A stretch of DNA of 64,000 bases from Flavobacterium sp. ASV13 (GTDB lineage Bacteria; Bacteroidota; Bacteroidia; Flavobacteriales; Flavobacteriaceae), in contig NZ_JQJY01000002.1 in the NCBI RefSeq assembly GCF_000745775.1, positions 248,001 through 312,000 on the forward strand. The letters run 5' to 3'. Below, piece after piece: positions 35,799-44,903 of the stretch. The position numbers and the translations under genes were made by a program. Under the pieces are notes generated by a model. The model did not search any database, was not told the DNA's origin, and saw nothing but the letters and a program-made list of their open reading frames with translations. The stretch's first letter is position 1, and the number at the start of each line of letters is the position of its first letter.

Positions 35799-37982
35799 CT
35801 AAGATTTTACCAGTTTATCCTTTTTCATTTTTGGAGTAACCGTATTTTTTACATAGCCTTTAGTTTGCAAATCATCTAAAACATTTAAAGCTTCTTCTAC
35901 ATAAACGTCTTTAGCTAATGCCTGGTGCCAAGCTTCTCTTTTTTCTTTTAATGTAGCATCATTATTCATTTCAAGTTCTTCATAAGGCAATGATTTAAAA
36001 ACCAGATTGTTTTTGTAATCAGCAATTGGTTTGTATTTTTTACCTTCACTTTCAACTTGTTCCTGAGTCGCTTTAAAGTTTTTAATATTTAAACTATAAG
36101 TGTTCTCTTTATTTTTAATGTCAATCCATTTTGCATTGTCTTCAATTAATTTGAATTGATCATTATTAGCAATTCTGTTACGGCTGTTATTGATTGCTTG
36201 GTTGAATTTTTCATTAGAAGTCCAAGTGCTGTAATCAGCTGGATCAATTTTGTCCCAAGGCATTGCGTTATCAATATCACGCTCACCCATTTTTAAATAA
36301 GCATAACGATCTGGCATCACAACATCACTATGAACACCTTCTAACTGAGTTGATCCACCGTTGATTCTGTAGAATTTTTGCCCTGTGATTTTCAAAGCTC
36401 CAAGATCACCATAATTTGCGTTACGCACAAACTGATTCAAATCAAGAACATTTTGCACTGTTCCTTTTCCGTAAGTTTGTTTACTTCCAATGATAACTCC
36501 ACGTTTGTAATCCTGAATTGCAGCAGCCAAAATCTCTGAAGCCGAAGCTGAGAAACTGTTCACCATAATTACCAATGGTCCATCCCACTCGATTTTTTTA
36601 TCTTTATCGTATAAAACTTCTTTCTTTTTACCAGCAGATTTTACCTGTACAATTGGTCCTTCTTCAATGAATAAACCAGCAATATCAACAACTGTAGAAA
36701 GAGATCCTCCTCCGTCATCACGAACGTCAAGAACAATACCGTTAATATCTTCTTTTTTCAGTCTTTCAACTTCAAGAGCAATATCTTTTCCGGCGTCACG
36801 GCCATCTTTATTTTCAAAATCAATATAGAATTTTGGCAAATAAATTACACCGTATTTCAATCCGTTTCTTTCAACAATACTTGATTTAGCGTATGTTTCT
36901 TCAATTTCAACAACATCTCTGATAATTGAAATTACTTTAATAGTACCGTCAACTTTTTTAACTGTAAGTTTTACTTCAGTCCCTTTGTGACCTTTAATTT
37001 TTTTCACAACATCATCAAGACGCATTCCTACAACATCAACTGGCTCTTCGTTTCCTTGTGCCACTTTCAAAATCATATCACCTGCCTCAAGCTGTTTTCC
37101 TTTCCATGCTGGCCCACCAGAAATTAATTCATCAATTTGAGTGAAATCATTTTTCTTCGTTAAACGAGCTCCAATTCCTTCTAATTTTCCACTGATGTTA
37201 ACATCAAAACGATCTTTTTCTTCTGGAGCAAAATAACTTGTATGAGGATCAAAACGAGTCATGATTGAGTTAACATATACAGAAAACCAATCTCCTTTAT
37301 TCAAATCTTTAATCAAACTGAAATTATCATCTAACGATTTTAAAGAACTCTCGCGAGTTTCTTTCTCTAAAGTCTCAAATGATTTTTCTTTATAAGCAGG
37401 ATCGCTTTTCTTTTTATCATCTTCTAATTTTTGTTTTGTAACCAATGAAGAAAGTGTAGATAATTTAATCTGTTTTCTCCATCTTTCATTGATTTCAGTT
37501 GCATTTTTAGCATAAGGAAGATGCTCATAATCGGCATTAAAAGTCTCGTCAACATTATAGTTGAAAGGCTGTGCTAAAATTGTTTTGTAACGTTTTTTAC
37601 TTTCTTCCATACGCTTCATCAATCTTGTATAAGTAAGATTAAAAAACGTAAGATCTTTGTTTAAAAACTGGTCATCAAGCTGTAATTCGTACTGCTTAAA
37701 TTCATCAATATCTGACTGCAGGAAAAACCTTTTTGAAGGATCCAGTGCATCAATATAATCTTTAAAAATTCCCTTAGAAAATTCATCATTTATCTCAGCC
37801 GGACTATAGTGTCCTTTTTCAATAACAAAGGCAAGCAGTTCTAAAAGCGTTTTGTCTCTATTTGGATCCGGATCTTCAGACTTATCAGCATTTATTTTAA
37901 ATGCAAACAGGGTAACAGATAAGCATAATACGGCTATAAGTATTTTATAATTTCTTTTCATAAACTTAATAATAGCATTCAT
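35799..37982 (-). CDS. prc: Carboxy-terminal processing protease (Prc/Tsp, S41)
   Basis: A 727-residue periplasmic serine protease. After a signal peptide (hydrophobic up to VTLFAF) there is a long N-terminal domain, a PDZ domain (about 245-330, GIGARLTKKNDF, LEAGDMILKVAQG), the S41 catalytic core with Ser in NSFSASASEILAAAI and Lys in GSKQTYGKGTVQ, and a C-terminal DUF3340-type domain. It degrades periplasmic proteins from the C-terminus. ATG 37982 is used; ATG 37961 (MKRNYK) is equally good for the signal peptide, and the TTG one codon up is less likely. Confidence 0.94.
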   Translation of the reverse strand: MNAIIKFMKRNYKILIAVLCLSVTLFAFKINADKSEDPDPNRDKTLLELLAFVIEKGHYSPAEINDEFSKGIFKDYIDALDPSKRFFLQSDIDEFKQYELQLDDQFLNKDLTFFNLTYTRLMKRMEESKKRYKTILAQPFNYNVDETFNADYEHLPYAKNATEINERWRKQIKLSTLSSLVTKQKLEDDKKKSDPAYKEKSFETLEKETRESSLKSLDDNFSLIKDLNKGDWFSVYVNSIMTRFDPHTSYFAPEEKDRFDVNISGKLEGIGARLTKKNDFTQIDELISGGPAWKGKQLEAGDMILKVAQGNEEPVDVVGMRLDDVVKKIKGHKGTEVKLTVKKVDGTIKVISIIRDVVEIEETYAKSSIVERNGLKYGVIYLPKFYIDFENKDGRDAGKDIALEVERLKKEDINGIVLDVRDDGGGSLSTVVDIAGLFIEEGPIVQVKSAGKKKEVLYDKDKKIEWDGPLVIMVNSFSASASEILAAAIQDYKRGVIIGSKQTYGKGTVQNVLDLNQFVRNANYGDLGALKITGQKFYRINGGSTQLEGVHSDVVMPDRYAYLKMGERDIDNAMPWDKIDPADYSTWTSNEKFNQAINNSRNRIANNDQFKLIEDNAKWIDIKNKENTYSLNIKNFKATQEQVESEGKKYKPIADYKNNLVFKSLPYEELEMNNDATLKEKREAWHQALAKDVYVEEALNVLDDLQTKGYVKNTVTPKMKKDKLVKS

Positions 37983-38195
37983 CAAATTTTTTAATCTAAG
38001 TTACGGTAAAAACTGTGCCAACAAAGCCAAGCTCACTATAATTTTTTGTTAAAGATATAAAATTGTTTGTTGTTCAAAAGTCCTTTAAGATTTAGTTTAG
38101 AATTTTTATTTATTTGTTAGAAATCTACCAAAATCTGTTACTACATTTGCCTAAAGAAGCTTTAATTTTGATAAAACAAAAAATTCAACCATAGC

Positions 38196-38975
38196 ATGAA
38201 AGACGAAAAACCCTTAATATTAGTAACCAATGACGACGGAATTCTGGCTCCCGGAATTAGAGCCTTGATTAGTGTTATGGAAACTATTGGAGAAGTTGTG
38301 GTTGTTGCACCTGATAAGCCGCAAAGTGCAATGGGGCATGCCATAACAATCAACAACACTTTATTTCTAGATAAAATTTCTAAAGATGATGATGCTGTAA
38401 CCGAATACAGCTGTTCTGGAACTCCCGTAGATTGTGTAAAACTGGCAGTAAATGAAATTTTGAAAAGAAAACCAGACCTTTGTGTTTCGGGAATAAATCA
38501 CGGCTCAAACTCTTCGATCAATGTAATTTATTCTGGAACAATGAGCGCTGCTGTCGAAGCGGGAATCGAAGGAATTCAGGCAATAGGTTTTTCTCTTCTT
38601 GACTTTGACTGGAATGCCAATTTTGAGCCCGTAAAATCCTTCGTTAAAAAAATAGTTCTTGAAACGCTTGCCAATAAATTGCCTACAGGTGTCGTTTTAA
38701 ATGTAAATTTTCCGAAATTAAAAGAAAACGAAATAAAGGGAATTAAAATTTGTCGCCAGGCGAAAGCGTATTATGCACAGAAATTTGACAAACGACAAAC
38801 CCCTTTTGGAAAAGATTATTACTGGCTGACCGGAAAATTCACAAACGAAGACAAGGGTGAAGATACAGATGAATGGGCTCTCGAAAATGGTTATATTTCT
38901 GTTGTTCCCGTTCAGTTTGACTTAACGGCTCATCATTCAATGCAACAACTTAATACTTGGAAATTAAATGAATAA
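38196..38975 (+). CDS. surE: 5'/3'-nucleotidase SurE
   Basis: A 259-residue phosphatase of the SurE family that hydrolyses nucleoside monophosphates in the cytoplasm. The metal site is in LVTNDDGILAPG, with further motifs CSGTPVDCVKLA and SGINHGSNSSINVIYSGTMS. A -7 box TAATTTTG lies at 38163-38170, 26 bases before the ATG. The gene overlaps the next small gene by 8 bases and heads a plus-strand run of surE, a membrane protein and lpxB. Confidence 0.96.
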   Translation: MKDEKPLILVTNDDGILAPGIRALISVMETIGEVVVVAPDKPQSAMGHAITINNTLFLDKISKDDDAVTEYSCSGTPVDCVKLAVNEILKRKPDLCVSGINHGSNSSINVIYSGTMSAAVEAGIEGIQAIGFSLLDFDWNANFEPVKSFVKKIVLETLANKLPTGVVLNVNFPKLKENEIKGIKICRQAKAYYAQKFDKRQTPFGKDYYWLTGKFTNEDKGEDTDEWALENGYISVVPVQFDLTAHHSMQQLNTWKLNE

Positions 38976-39240
38976 ATTAGACATACTTATTGGTTTTATT
39001 ATCGGAATTATCACTTCACTTATAGGAAGTTATCTTTTCATTAAATTATTTACCTCTTTTGATCTTTCAAATGGGCTTCAAACCATAAAACAATACGGAT
39101 ATTTAGGGAAAGTAATCACTTTAGGAACCGTTTTAGATCTTCTTTTATTCTTATTTCTGTTAAAAAGAAACAAAGAATTAATGGCGAGAGGCGTTGTTTT
39201 TGCTGTGATTGTTTTGGCAATTTCGACTTTGTTTATTTAA
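38968..39240 (+). CDS. Small inner-membrane protein, 90 aa
   Basis: A 90-residue protein with three hydrophobic segments (about 6-28, 45-63 and 72-89) and short polar loops. Its ATG overlaps the surE stop by 8 bases, which implies coupled translation. It lies between surE and lpxB, a position held by a similar small membrane protein in other Flavobacterium genomes as far as I recall. No motif suggests a function. Confidence 0.75.
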   Translation: MNKLDILIGFIIGIITSLIGSYLFIKLFTSFDLSNGLQTIKQYGYLGKVITLGTVLDLLLFLFLLKRNKELMARGVVFAVIVLAISTLFI

Positions 39241-39308
39241 ATCTTATCTTTGTTCTGCAAAAAAAATGCTGTGCTTTAAAATTACAGCACACTTTTAAAA
39301 AACTCAAT

Positions 39309-40427
39309 ATGAAATATTACATAATAGCTGGCGAAGCTTCTGGAGATTTACATGGTTCTAATTTAATGAAAGCTTTGTATGAAGAAGATCCGCAGGCTGA
39401 AATCAGATTTTGGGGTGGTGATTTAATGCAGAAAGCTGGCGGAACTTTAGTAAAACACTATCGCGACTTAGCTTTTATGGGATTTGTTGAAGTTGTTTTT
39501 AATTTAAAAACAATCTTGAATAATATTAAAATCTGCAAAAAAGACATTTCTGAATTCAAGCCTGATGTATTAATTTTTATTGATTATCCGGGTTTCAATA
39601 TGCGTATTGCAAAATGGGCAAAAGCCTTAAATTACAAAACACACTATTATATTTCGCCGCAAATTTGGGCTTGGAAAGAAAATAGAATTACAGCAATCAA
39701 ACAAGATGTCGATAAGATGTTTGTGATTCTTCCTTTCGAAAAAAGTTTTTATGAAGACAAGCATCATTTTCCAGTTGATTTTGTCGGGCATCCGTTAATT
39801 GATGCTATCCAGAATCAGCCTGCTTTTGATGAAGCAACATTTAGAAAAGAAAATAAATTAGGCGAAAAACCAATTATTGCCGTTTTGCCGGGAAGCCGTA
39901 AACAGGAAATCACAAAAATGCTAAGTGTTATGTTGAGCGTTGTAGATGATTTTCAGGATTATGAATTTGTAATTGCCGGCGCTCCAAGTCAGGATTACGA
40001 GTTTTATCAGCAGTTTATAAAAAATAAAAATATTGCCTTTGTTTCTAACAGAACTTACGATTTGTTGCGTTCTTCAACTGCGGCTTTAGTAACTTCTGGA
40101 ACAGCAACTTTAGAAACAGCTCTTTTTAAAGTTCCCGAAGTTGTATGCTATAAAGGAAGTGCGATTTCATATCAAATTGCAAAACGCATTATCACTTTAA
40201 AATACATTTCGCTTGTCAATTTAATTATGGATCAGGAAGTTGTGACTGAATTGATTCAAAGTGAATGCAACACAAAACGAATCAAAGAAGAACTTCAAAA
40301 ATTATTAGAGCCAGCTTACCGCGAAAAATTATTGAAGAACTATGATGTTTTGGAACAAAAACTTGGCGGAGTTGGTGCAAGCAAAAAAACAGCAAAACTT
40401 ATTGTCACCGACTTAAAGCAAGCTTAA
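39309..40427 (+). CDS. lpxB: Lipid-A-disaccharide synthase
   Basis: A 372-residue glycosyltransferase (GT19) that joins UDP-2,3-diacylglucosamine and lipid X in lipid A biosynthesis, at the inner face of the inner membrane. Visible motifs: AGEASGDLHGSNLM, FIDYPGFNMRIAKWA, YYISPQIWAWKENR, VLPGSRKQEI and TSGTATLETALFKVPEVV. Length is normal. A -7 box TATCTTTG is at 39245-39252. The NlpC lipoprotein gene follows after a few bases. Confidence 0.97.
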   Translation: MKYYIIAGEASGDLHGSNLMKALYEEDPQAEIRFWGGDLMQKAGGTLVKHYRDLAFMGFVEVVFNLKTILNNIKICKKDISEFKPDVLIFIDYPGFNMRIAKWAKALNYKTHYYISPQIWAWKENRITAIKQDVDKMFVILPFEKSFYEDKHHFPVDFVGHPLIDAIQNQPAFDEATFRKENKLGEKPIIAVLPGSRKQEITKMLSVMLSVVDDFQDYEFVIAGAPSQDYEFYQQFIKNKNIAFVSNRTYDLLRSSTAALVTSGTATLETALFKVPEVVCYKGSAISYQIAKRIITLKYISLVNLIMDQEVVTELIQSECNTKRIKEELQKLLEPAYREKLLKNYDVLEQKLGGVGASKKTAKLIVTDLKQA

Positions 40428-40438
40428 ACTTTTTGATT

Positions 40439-40924
40439 TTGAAAAAAATAATTGTTTTACTGCTTTTAGCAATCACTTTTGTCTCTTGTAAATCTTCTTC
40501 GGCTGCAGTCAGCAAAAAGGAGACAAAACGAGAAAACAAATATATTGTCAATCATTTGATCGAAACTGCATCAGAAAATATTGGCGTAAAATATAAAGCA
40601 GGCGGAACTACTAAAAATGGTTTTGACTGTTCCGGACTTGTTTACACTACTTTTGAATCTGAAAATATTAAATTGCCTAGAAGTTCATTCGAACAATCAA
40701 AAATCGGAATTGTAATTCCGGCAAAAGACGCTCAAAAAGGCGATTTAATTTTCTTTAAAACCAACAAGAGCAAACAGATAAATCATGTTGGATTAATCAC
40801 AGAAATAAATTCAAACGAAATTAAATTCATACATTCCTCTACTTCAAAAGGCGTGATTATTTCTTCTACAAAGGAACCTTACTATCAAAATTCTTTTGCT
40901 CAAATCAATCGAATTATAGAATAA
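40439..40924 (+). CDS. NlpC/P60 peptidoglycan hydrolase lipoprotein
   Basis: A 161-residue lipoprotein. Signal peptide with lipobox FVSC (about residue 17), then an NlpC/P60 (C40) cysteine peptidase domain: catalytic Cys in GFDCSGLVYTTF, His in INHVGLITEI, third residue in IKFIHSSTSKGV. It cleaves peptide stems of peptidoglycan. There is no ATG; TTG 40439 places the Lys pair directly after the initiator as in normal signal peptides, while TTG 40433 would add two residues. It starts 11 bases after the lpxB stop. Confidence 0.92.
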   Translation: MKKIIVLLLLAITFVSCKSSSAAVSKKETKRENKYIVNHLIETASENIGVKYKAGGTTKNGFDCSGLVYTTFESENIKLPRSSFEQSKIGIVIPAKDAQKGDLIFFKTNKSKQINHVGLITEINSNEIKFIHSSTSKGVIISSTKEPYYQNSFAQINRIIE

Positions 40925-40968
40925 AAAATTATATTCTTTTTCTTACAAAATTTTAATACTTTTAGAAC

Positions 40969-43005
40969 ATGAAAGTATTAGATTTTCCCTTAGTCAGAAT
41001 TACCATTTGGTTTCTTCTCGGTATTTTATTTTTTTATTATCAACAGATAACAATGCTCGTCTCAATTATAGCTGTGATTGTTGGTTTCGTTATTTTTATG
41101 ATTTTATACTTTTTAAGCAAAAAATATAAAATATCGATTTCCCTATTTGGCGCGAACACCTATTTTATTTCATTTTTCATCGGCGGGATGAGCTTACTCG
41201 CACACACTGATTCGCTTCAAAAGTCAAATTATATCCATTGCAAAAAAGCTTTTGAAAATCCGTGTCAAATTACATGTACAATCCGCGAAAAACTAAAAAG
41301 CAATTCATATAGCGATCGCTATACAGCAATAATATATTCTATAGACAGAAAAGCTTATTCTGGCAAAATCATTGTCAACATTGCTAAAGACAGCACAATT
41401 AATCGCATTTTAATTGGCAATCAGATTAAAGTAAAAACAACTTTAAAGCGCAACAATTCAAATAAAAATCCAAATCAGTTTGACTATGACAAATATTTAG
41501 CCGATCGCCAAATTTATGCACAAGTTTATATCAATAAATCTGAAATCAAAATCAATAAAGAAATCACAAAAGACATTTGGTATTATTCAGATTTCCTGCA
41601 TCAGCGCATTATTCAGAATTTGGAAAAAGCAGATTTCAATCCCGCCGAAATGAATGTAGCGCTTGCTTTAATTTTAGGACAGCAACAAGAAATCTCATCC
41701 GATATTATTCAGGATTATCAATATTCTGGCGCTACGCATATACTATCTGTTTCTGGACTGCATGTTGGTTTTATTATGCTTCTTATCAATTTTTTATTGA
41801 AGCCAATTCCAAACACCCGAAAAGGTTCGTTTATAAAATTAATATCCGTTTTAACAGCTTTAAGTTCTTTTGCAATAATTTCAGGATTATCACCATCAGT
41901 TTTACGGTCAGTTGTAATGTTTTCTTTTCTAGCCGTTGGAAATCATCTTCGTAGAACAGGAAATATTTACCACAACCTTTTGGTTTCAATACTTTTGATT
42001 TTACTTTTTGAGCCTTATTTTCTATTTGATGCAGGCTTTCAATTAAGCTATATTGCTTTATTTTTTATTCTTTGGTTACAACCATTATTAAAGAAGATCT
42101 GGAGTCCGAAAAATAAAATAGCAGTTTATATATGGGACGCTTTGACCGTATCATTTGCCGCTCAAATAGGAGCTTTCCCTTTGTGTTTATATTATTTTCA
42201 TCAATTTCCAGGTTTGTTTTTCATTACCAATATCGCAATCATTCCTGTTTTAGCATTTGTAATGGTAGCCGGAATTATCGTAATGGTATACGCCGCTTTT
42301 GATGTTCCGCCAGAACTTTTAGCTCAAATTCTTGAGAAAAGCATTTATCTTTTAAATCAGATTATTCACGCCGTTGCTTCAGTAAAATCTTTTGTAATAC
42401 TTGATATAAGTTTTAATTTTTATTTCTTAGTCACCTTTTATCTGCTAATATTTACATCAATTATTTGGCTCAAAAAACCTGATTATCCAAAATTTCTATT
42501 ATTTGTTCTTGCAATAATTACAACTCAAATTTCCTTCATTTACACAAAAAAGGAAACAGTAACTAAGACGGAAATGATTGTTTACAACGCAAAGAAAAAA
42601 ACGTTGATTACGATGGTTTCAGGAAAAAATGTTGATTTATTTACAACTAATAAACTTCTTTTAGCTGACCCAAAAAACAACATTTTGAAATCTTATTTGG
42701 TTGGAAATTTCAGCAAAATAAAATCGATTACTACAATTAAAAATGTAATGTTCTACAATGGAAAAAAAATATTCATCATAGACAGTTCAGGAATTTACAA
42801 AAACAATATACAGCCCGATATTTTATTGCTCATTCAATCTCCAAAAATAAACTTAGAACGTGTGCTTTCAGAAATGCATCCAAAAATTATTATTGCCGAT
42901 GCCTCAAATTCCAATTCAATTCAAAAAATTTGGAAAGAAACCTGTAGCAAAAAAAATATCCCTTTTCATGCTACTGCCGAAAAGGGATATTATCAGTTAA
43001 AATAA
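40969..43005 (+). CDS. comEC: ComEC/Rec2-family DNA uptake channel protein
   Basis: A 678-residue membrane protein. An N-terminal DUF4131-type part with an OB-like segment (about 1-180) is followed by the Competence domain (about 215-500) with about eight membrane helices: SGATHILSVSGLHVGFIM, RKGSF, SGLSPSVLRSVVMF and FDAGFQLSYIALF. The C-terminal 150 residues keep the shape of the usual metallo-beta-lactamase part (LLLIQSPKINLERVL, IIIADASNS) but have lost the His/Asp metal motifs, as in other flavobacterial copies. It should move single-stranded DNA through the inner membrane. Its final codons contain a terminator for the convergent gene. Confidence 0.92.
   Translation: MKVLDFPLVRITIWFLLGILFFYYQQITMLVSIIAVIVGFVIFMILYFLSKKYKISISLFGANTYFISFFIGGMSLLAHTDSLQKSNYIHCKKAFENPCQITCTIREKLKSNSYSDRYTAIIYSIDRKAYSGKIIVNIAKDSTINRILIGNQIKVKTTLKRNNSNKNPNQFDYDKYLADRQIYAQVYINKSEIKINKEITKDIWYYSDFLHQRIIQNLEKADFNPAEMNVALALILGQQQEISSDIIQDYQYSGATHILSVSGLHVGFIMLLINFLLKPIPNTRKGSFIKLISVLTALSSFAIISGLSPSVLRSVVMFSFLAVGNHLRRTGNIYHNLLVSILLILLFEPYFLFDAGFQLSYIALFFILWLQPLLKKIWSPKNKIAVYIWDALTVSFAAQIGAFPLCLYYFHQFPGLFFITNIAIIPVLAFVMVAGIIVMVYAAFDVPPELLAQILEKSIYLLNQIIHAVASVKSFVILDISFNFYFLVTFYLLIFTSIIWLKKPDYPKFLLFVLAIITTQISFIYTKKETVTKTEMIVYNAKKKTLITMVSGKNVDLFTTNKLLLADPKNNILKSYLVGNFSKIKSITTIKNVMFYNGKKIFIIDSSGIYKNNIQPDILLLIQSPKINLERVLSEMHPKIIIADASNSNSIQKIWKETCSKKNIPFHATAEKGYYQLK
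42951..42991 (-). terminator. Terminator of the minus-strand thioredoxin-like gene, inside comEC
   Basis: AATATCCCTTTTC (42955-42967) is perfectly complementary to GAAAAGGGATATT (42979-42991). On the minus strand a T-run (complement of 42951-42956) follows. On the plus strand there is no T-run, so it serves the gene at 43012. Confidence 0.8.
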
Positions 43006-43011
43006 GTTTTA

Positions 43012-43461
43012 TTACTCTGGATTCATCATAATATTAGCTTCAGTAATCCATGCTTTTGCACTTATTGGTTTGTAAGGAAGCCTACCAAGCAAATTAAAAG
43101 TTGTTTTTGTTTTTCGAACAGTAGCTAAAGTCAAACAAGCCTGCGGCAATTCAACAACACCAAGTGCCGATTTCAAACTTACATTTTGCTCCTTTTCAGC
43201 ATCAGATATTGTAGTATCTGATAAATCCAATTTTACCAAAACAACATTGTCACGAGCCCATACGACAAAATCTGGCGTATTAAAAATTTCGTTTTGAAGT
43301 TTTGTTGGTGCGCCCGCAATTGTAAAAAATATAAATAGCGGTCTTTTTTGTTCCATACTTGCAGCAACAGCATCAGTCATTGTAGTTTTCCAGACTAATC
43401 CCTGCGAATGCAGAAAAAACGAACCTAGGAAAAATACTAGAGTAAGTAATTTTTTGTTCAT
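43012..43461 (-). CDS. Thioredoxin-like protein without CxxC (paralog 3)
   Basis: A 149-residue exported protein (signal peptide ending LHSQG). It aligns with the thioredoxin at 44384 along its length (LVWKTTMTDAVAASMEQKRP, KLQNEIFNTPDFVVWARDNV, VELPQACLTLATVRKTKTTF), but where that protein has a WCGWC site it reads TIAGAPTKLQ. It therefore cannot do thiol-disulfide exchange at that site. A cis-Pro-like position (LPQ) is kept. It may have a binding or structural role. It is third in a row of three paralogs, with its own terminator inside comEC. Confidence 0.8.
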   Translation of the reverse strand: MNKKLLTLVFFLGSFFLHSQGLVWKTTMTDAVAASMEQKRPLFIFFTIAGAPTKLQNEIFNTPDFVVWARDNVVLVKLDLSDTTISDAEKEQNVSLKSALGVVELPQACLTLATVRKTKTTFNLLGRLPYKPISAKAWITEANIMMNPE

Positions 43462-43646
43462 AATCTTTGGGGTTTAAGGAGTAGGTTAATTTCGACTAAA
43501 GTAATATAATATCCCGCTAAAATTCTCAAGTTTAAACAAAAAATTGAAAAAAAAATAAAGAAAATCGAATTTGCTAATTAAAAGTTAAAAAAATACAAAA
43601 ATGAAAAAAAAACATATGCTAAATTATTAAACTATCTATCTGTGTC

Positions 43647-43687
43647 ATAAAAAAATTCCCTTTCTACATTGTAAAAAGGGAATTTTT
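43647..43687 (-). terminator. Terminator of thioredoxin-like paralog 2
   Basis: AAAAATTCCCTTT pairs with AAAGGGAATTTTT around 10 bases; T-run on the minus strand. It lies 24 bases after the stop of the gene at 43711. The rest of 43462-43710 shows no gene. Confidence 0.85.
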
Positions 43688-43710
43688 AAACGATTAAACG
43701 CTGTTTATGT

Positions 43711-44163
43711 CTATTCACTTGGATGCAAAATCCCATTAGATTCGGCAATCCATGCTTTTGCTCCGCCTGGTTTATAGGATATTTTTCCTAGCGCGCTAAA
43801 AGTCGTTTTTGTCTTTCTGATAGATGCACTTGCAAAACAAACCTGAGGTAGTTCGTCTACGCCAAAAGCATTTTTCAATTTAAGATTTTGTTCTTTATCA
43901 CCGTCAGACGCAGCGTTATCAGACAAATCAAGCTTAACGAGGATTACGTTATCACGGGACCATACAGCAAAATCCGGTGTTTTAAATATTTCATTCTGAA
44001 GATTCTCTGGTACACCTGAGGCAGTGAAAAGAATTAACATTGGTTTTCTTTGTTCATTACTAAGTGCAATTGCGTCTGTCATATTTGTTTTCCAAACAAG
44101 ATTCTGAGCCTGCATAAAAAATGAACCTAAAAAAAACAGTAGGGTAAGTAATTTTTTAGTCAT
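43711..44163 (-). CDS. Thioredoxin-like protein without CxxC (paralog 2)
   Basis: A 150-residue exported protein (signal peptide ending MQAQ). It is closest to paralog 3: LVWKTNMTDAIALSNEQRKP, NLQNEIFKTPDFAVWSRDNV, VDELPQVCFASASIRKTKTTF. The active-site segment reads TASGVPENLQ, again with both cysteines gone. A single Cys remains near PQVC. It is transcribed alone between two terminators. The function is unknown; it is unlikely to be an active thioredoxin. Confidence 0.8.
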   Translation of the reverse strand: MTKKLLTLLFFLGSFFMQAQNLVWKTNMTDAIALSNEQRKPMLILFTASGVPENLQNEIFKTPDFAVWSRDNVILVKLDLSDNAASDGDKEQNLKLKNAFGVDELPQVCFASASIRKTKTTFSALGKISYKPGGAKAWIAESNGILHPSE

Positions 44164-44322
44164 ACTATATTGGTTTTGGTTAGATAGAGTGACGAAATTA
44201 ACATATTATTTTAATTTTCCAATTTTTATTAATACAAAAAATACATAATATGTTTTTTTATATATAAATAAATATCAAATAATCAATTGCACACAAATTT
44301 AAATAAAAACTTTCCTACTAAA

Positions 44323-44358
44323 GAAAAAAGCTCCTTGTGTAAATTAACACAAGGAGCT
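44323..44358 (-). terminator. Terminator of the intact thioredoxin gene
   Basis: AGCTCCTTGTGT pairs perfectly with ACACAAGGAGCT around AAATTA; T-run on the minus strand. It lies 25 bases after the stop of the gene at 44384. The rest of 44164-44322 is AT-rich without a visible gene. Confidence 0.88.
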
Positions 44359-44383
44359 CTCCAATTTTATTTATATTTTAATC

Positions 44384-44851
44384 TTACGACTTCTTCGGAT
44401 TAACGATACCATCTGCTACAGTAAGCCAGGCAGTTGGACCACCAGCAACGTAACCTGTTTGACCAAGGCCTTTAAAATTTACTTTTCCATCTTTTGTTTC
44501 AGCACTTGTAAAAAAAATAGTTGGAAACCCCTGGATTCCAAAAGCTTGTTGCAATTCGTTATTCTGATTTTTTATTTCAGGAGTTTGAGGTGTTCTTCTT
44601 GGATAATCCAATTCAACCAAAACCACATTATCAGTAGCCCATTTTTTAAATTCAGGCGTTTTCAAAACTTCATTTTGTAAACGTATGCACCAACCGCACC
44701 AATCACTACCTGTGAAAAACATCAGCATTGGTTTATGGACATTATTACTTACTGTAATTGCTTCTCTGACATCAGTGTACCATTTTAGCTCCTGCGCTTG
44801 AGACACAAAACCTCCAATTACAAACAATGTGATTATGTATAATTTTTTCAT
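44384..44851 (-). CDS. Periplasmic thioredoxin-family protein with CGWC site
   Basis: A 155-residue exported protein. Signal peptide (ending VSQAQ), then a thioredoxin fold with the active site in TGSDWCGWCIRLQNE and the cis-Pro in IQGFPTIFFTSAE. It probably reduces or isomerises disulfides of envelope proteins. Start: the frame is open to 44881, but ATG 44851 is chosen because a promoter is readable at 44869-44897 and the signal peptide then begins MKKLY. It is the only one of three neighbouring paralogs with the redox site. The peptide transporter genes lie just upstream on the same strand. Confidence 0.9.
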   Translation of the reverse strand: MKKLYIITLFVIGGFVSQAQELKWYTDVREAITVSNNVHKPMLMFFTGSDWCGWCIRLQNEVLKTPEFKKWATDNVVLVELDYPRRTPQTPEIKNQNNELQQAFGIQGFPTIFFTSAETKDGKVNFKGLGQTGYVAGGPTAWLTVADGIVNPKKS

Positions 44852-44868
44852 CTTAGTTTTATTTTGCA

Positions 44869-44897
44869 CAAATTTAAACAAAAAAAGAATCGCTCAA
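44869..44897 (-). promoter_or_regulatory. Promoter of the intact thioredoxin gene
   Basis: On the minus strand TTG (44897-44895), 18 bases and TAAATTTG (44876-44869) match the Bacteroidetes consensus, 17 bases before ATG 44851. It shows the thioredoxin can be transcribed apart from the transporter genes. Confidence 0.6.
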
Positions 44898-44903
44898 TAA
44901 GAT

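Noticed and set aside
41577-41954. 125-aa plus-strand frame inside comEC
   Set aside because: Overlaps the Competence domain in another frame and has no initiation signal or sensible composition.
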